Positions 20,731 to 21,864 of a DNA stretch of 21,864 nt are shown one piece after another. The DNA is from CAVSUR01 sp052143655 (lineage in GTDB: Bacteria > Actinomycetota > Actinomycetes > Streptosporangiales > Streptosporangiaceae): the NCBI GenBank assembly GCA_052143655.1, contig JBKQSL010000409.1:1-21864 (forward strand). Reading direction: 5' to 3'. The position numbers and the translations under genes were made by a program. The notes below the pieces were generated by a model. That model was not told the DNA's origin. It saw only the letters and a list, made by a program, of their open reading frames with translations, and ran no database searches. Positions within the stretch are counted from its first letter, which is position 1. The number at the start of each line of letters is the position of its first letter.

Positions 20731-21159
20731 ATGCGGGATCAGCCGACGGACGGGCCCGGAGTGGTGCTGGTGGCCGTCGACGGCTCGGATACCTCGCTGC
20801 GCGCCGCCGCGTTCGCGGTCGGCATGGCCAGGCGGCAGCACGCCCGGCTGGCCTTCGTGTACGTCCGCAAGGTGGGCGGGTCGGCCGCCGCTGCGGCCAG
20901 CTCGCTGGCACAGGCGCAGGACGATATCGCCCGCGAGCTGCGCGCGACTCTCGAGACGCTGGTTGGCCGGCTCGGCGTCAGTGCCGAGTTCTTCGACCGG
21001 TCGGGCAGCCCGTTCGGCGAGATCGTCCGCCTCGCCGTCGAGCTGCAGGCGGACGCCGTGGTCGTCGGGGCATCGACCAAGGCCGGGCACCGGTTCGCCG
21101 GGTCGCTGGCGCTGCACCTCGTCCGGGCCAGCCGCTGGCCGGTTACCGTCGTGCCGTGA
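20731..21159 (+). CDS. Universal stress protein (UspA family)
   Basis: This is a single-domain Usp of 142 residues. The N-terminal strand VVLVAVDGSDTSLRAAAFAVGMA contains the conserved Asp near the nucleotide pocket. The C-terminal part has DAVVVGASTKAGHRFAGSLALHLVRASRWPVTVVP, where the ATP-binding glycine motif is recognisable but appears shortened compared with the usual GX2GX9G(S/T) spacing, so ATP binding is uncertain. ATG 20731 is chosen over an in-frame TTG at 20716, which lies before the candidate -10. Such proteins act in the cytoplasm in stress or dormancy responses. It is divergent from the NUDIX gene and convergent with the Clp-N gene. Confidence 0.88.
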   Translation: MRDQPTDGPGVVLVAVDGSDTSLRAAAFAVGMARRQHARLAFVYVRKVGGSAAAAASSLAQAQDDIARELRATLETLVGRLGVSAEFFDRSGSPFGEIVRLAVELQADAVVVGASTKAGHRFAGSLALHLVRASRWPVTVVP

Positions 21160-21182
21160 GGGCGCGGGCTCGTTAACCGGCG

Positions 21183-21206
21183 GCCGGGCCCGCTGACGGG
21201 GCCGGC
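21183..21206. terminator. Bidirectional terminator hairpin between USP and Clp-N genes
   Basis: GCCGGGCCCG (21183-21192) pairs with CGGGGCCGGC (21197-21206) over nine of ten positions with a CTGA tetraloop. It begins 23 nt after the Usp stop codon and abuts the stop of the convergent Clp-N gene. Confidence 0.6.
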
Positions 21207-21864
21207 TACGCCGCGCCGTCCTGCGGCCCAGTGTCCCGCTCGCCGAGCAGGCCGCGCAGCCGCGCGACCTCGTCGCGCAGGGCGCGGACCTCCTCGGCCA
21301 GGGAGGGCAGGTCGGCGTGTGCGGCCGTCCACTCCTCGTGCCGCCGGGCCTTCTTGGCCTGCAGCTCCTTCTCCCGGTCGCGCATGCCCGCTGCGCTCTC
21401 GAACTCCTGCGCGGCCACGGCCGATTCCTTTTCGCGGCGGACCTGGTCGAGCTGGGTGTCCAGCTCGCTGAGGTCCGGGCCGGTGCCGACCCGCTGCTCG
21501 ACCGCGCCGAGCCGCTGCTCCATCGCGCTGAGCCGGTTCATGAGCCGGGACAGCAGCCTGCGCTCGCGTCCGCCGGCCCGGCCCGGCGTCTCCGCGGCCA
21601 GCGATATCGACGCTTCGCCGGCCTCCTGGCCGTAGCCGTGCAGCAGCTGGATGACCTGCTGGCGGACCCGGTTGAGGTCAGCGCCGAGGCGGACCAGCAC
21701 CTGGGCGGCCACGCCCTCGCCCTCGCGGATCAGCCCGAGCAGGATGTGCTCGGTCCCGATGTAGTTATGCCCCAGCTGCAGCGCCTCGCGCAGCGACAGC
21801 TCCAGCACCTTCTTGGCCCGCGGCGTGAACGGGATGTGCCCCGACGGCGCCTGCTGCCCCTGGC
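21206..21864 (-). CDS. Clp N-terminal domain and UVR-motif protein (5' end outside window)
   Basis: The last 218 residues of a minus-strand gene are present, and its start lies beyond the right edge. The visible part begins in a Clp N-domain repeat: HIPFTPRAKKVLELSLREALQLGHNYIGTEHILLGLIREGEGVAAQVL, nearly identical to ClpC N-domains. A linker and a predicted coiled coil (SRLMNRLSAMEQRLGAVEQRV) follow. Next comes a UvrB/UvrC-type motif (REKESAVAAQEFESAAGMRDREKEL) and a second coiled coil to the end. There is no AAA+ ATPase domain, so this is not ClpC itself. It may be an adaptor or substrate-binding protein related to ClpC. The function of these short actinobacterial forms is not known to me. 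Confidence 0.88.
   Translation of the reverse strand, partial: QGQQAPSGHIPFTPRAKKVLELSLREALQLGHNYIGTEHILLGLIREGEGVAAQVLVRLGADLNRVRQQVIQLLHGYGQEAGEASISLAAETPGRAGGRERRLLSRLMNRLSAMEQRLGAVEQRVGTGPDLSELDTQLDQVRREKESAVAAQEFESAAGMRDREKELQAKKARRHEEWTAAHADLPSLAEEVRALRDEVARLRGLLGERDTGPQDGAA

Overview
The window comes from a very GC-rich genome (by eye well above 70 %) with many GTG starts, strongly GC-biased third codon positions and densely packed genes. Gene content points to an actinomycete: an MhuD-type heme-degrading domain, a PPOX-type split barrel of the common actinobacterial kind, an ECF sigma factor, MetX/MetY, and a Clp-N/UVR protein. The order cannot be fixed from the sequence. I see no rRNA, tRNA, CRISPR array, intact insertion sequence or prophage.

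Layout. (1) 275-2298: an OmpR-type response regulator and its histidine kinase, overlapping by 4 nt. (2) 2468-5959: a glycogen-debranching-type amylo-alpha-1,6-glucosidase and a GT4 glycosyltransferase, closed by a strong hairpin. (3) 6108-10190: a four-gene operon in which every junction is a 4-nt GTGA/ATGA overlap. It encodes an NCS1 nucleobase-type permease, an isochorismatase-like cysteine hydrolase, an ADP-ribosylglycohydrolase-family protein and a PfkB sugar/nucleoside kinase. It ends at a 16-bp perfect bidirectional hairpin. (4) 10318-10952: a small conserved-looking protein and a minimal GntR regulator, divergent, sharing a promoter region with adjacent 10-bp repeats. (5) 11108-13668: an MmcQ/YjbR protein, an MhuD-like heme oxygenase fused to an FMN/F420-type split barrel, an OsmC-like peroxidase and a Lon-N domain protein. 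(6) 13972-17240: a secreted GH12 beta-glucanase, a convergent ECF sigma factor and a polytopic membrane protein. (7) 17130-19946: metY-metX on the minus strand, preceded by a probable 35-residue leaderless leader peptide and two hairpins. (8) 20096-21864: a NUDIX hydrolase, a divergent universal stress protein, and a Clp-N/UVR protein cut by the window edge.

How the genes work together. The region-3 operon matches the gene set of E. coli yegT-yegU-yegV (transporter, ADP-ribosylglycohydrolase family, PfkB kinase) with its GntR regulator yegW. Here the transporter is NCS1 and a cysteine hydrolase has been added, so it reads as an uncharacterised uptake and catabolic route for a nucleoside or related N-glycoside. 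The MhuD fusion could couple heme ring opening to a second redox step on the product. metY-metX make homocysteine from homoserine, and the leader peptide suggests attenuation-like control.

A further theme is leaderless expression: at eight starts a -10-like hexamer lies 6-7 nt upstream of the start codon with no convincing Shine-Dalgarno. Genes such as metY, the GT4, the OsmC gene, the MmcQ gene and the permease have clear Shine-Dalgarno sequences instead.
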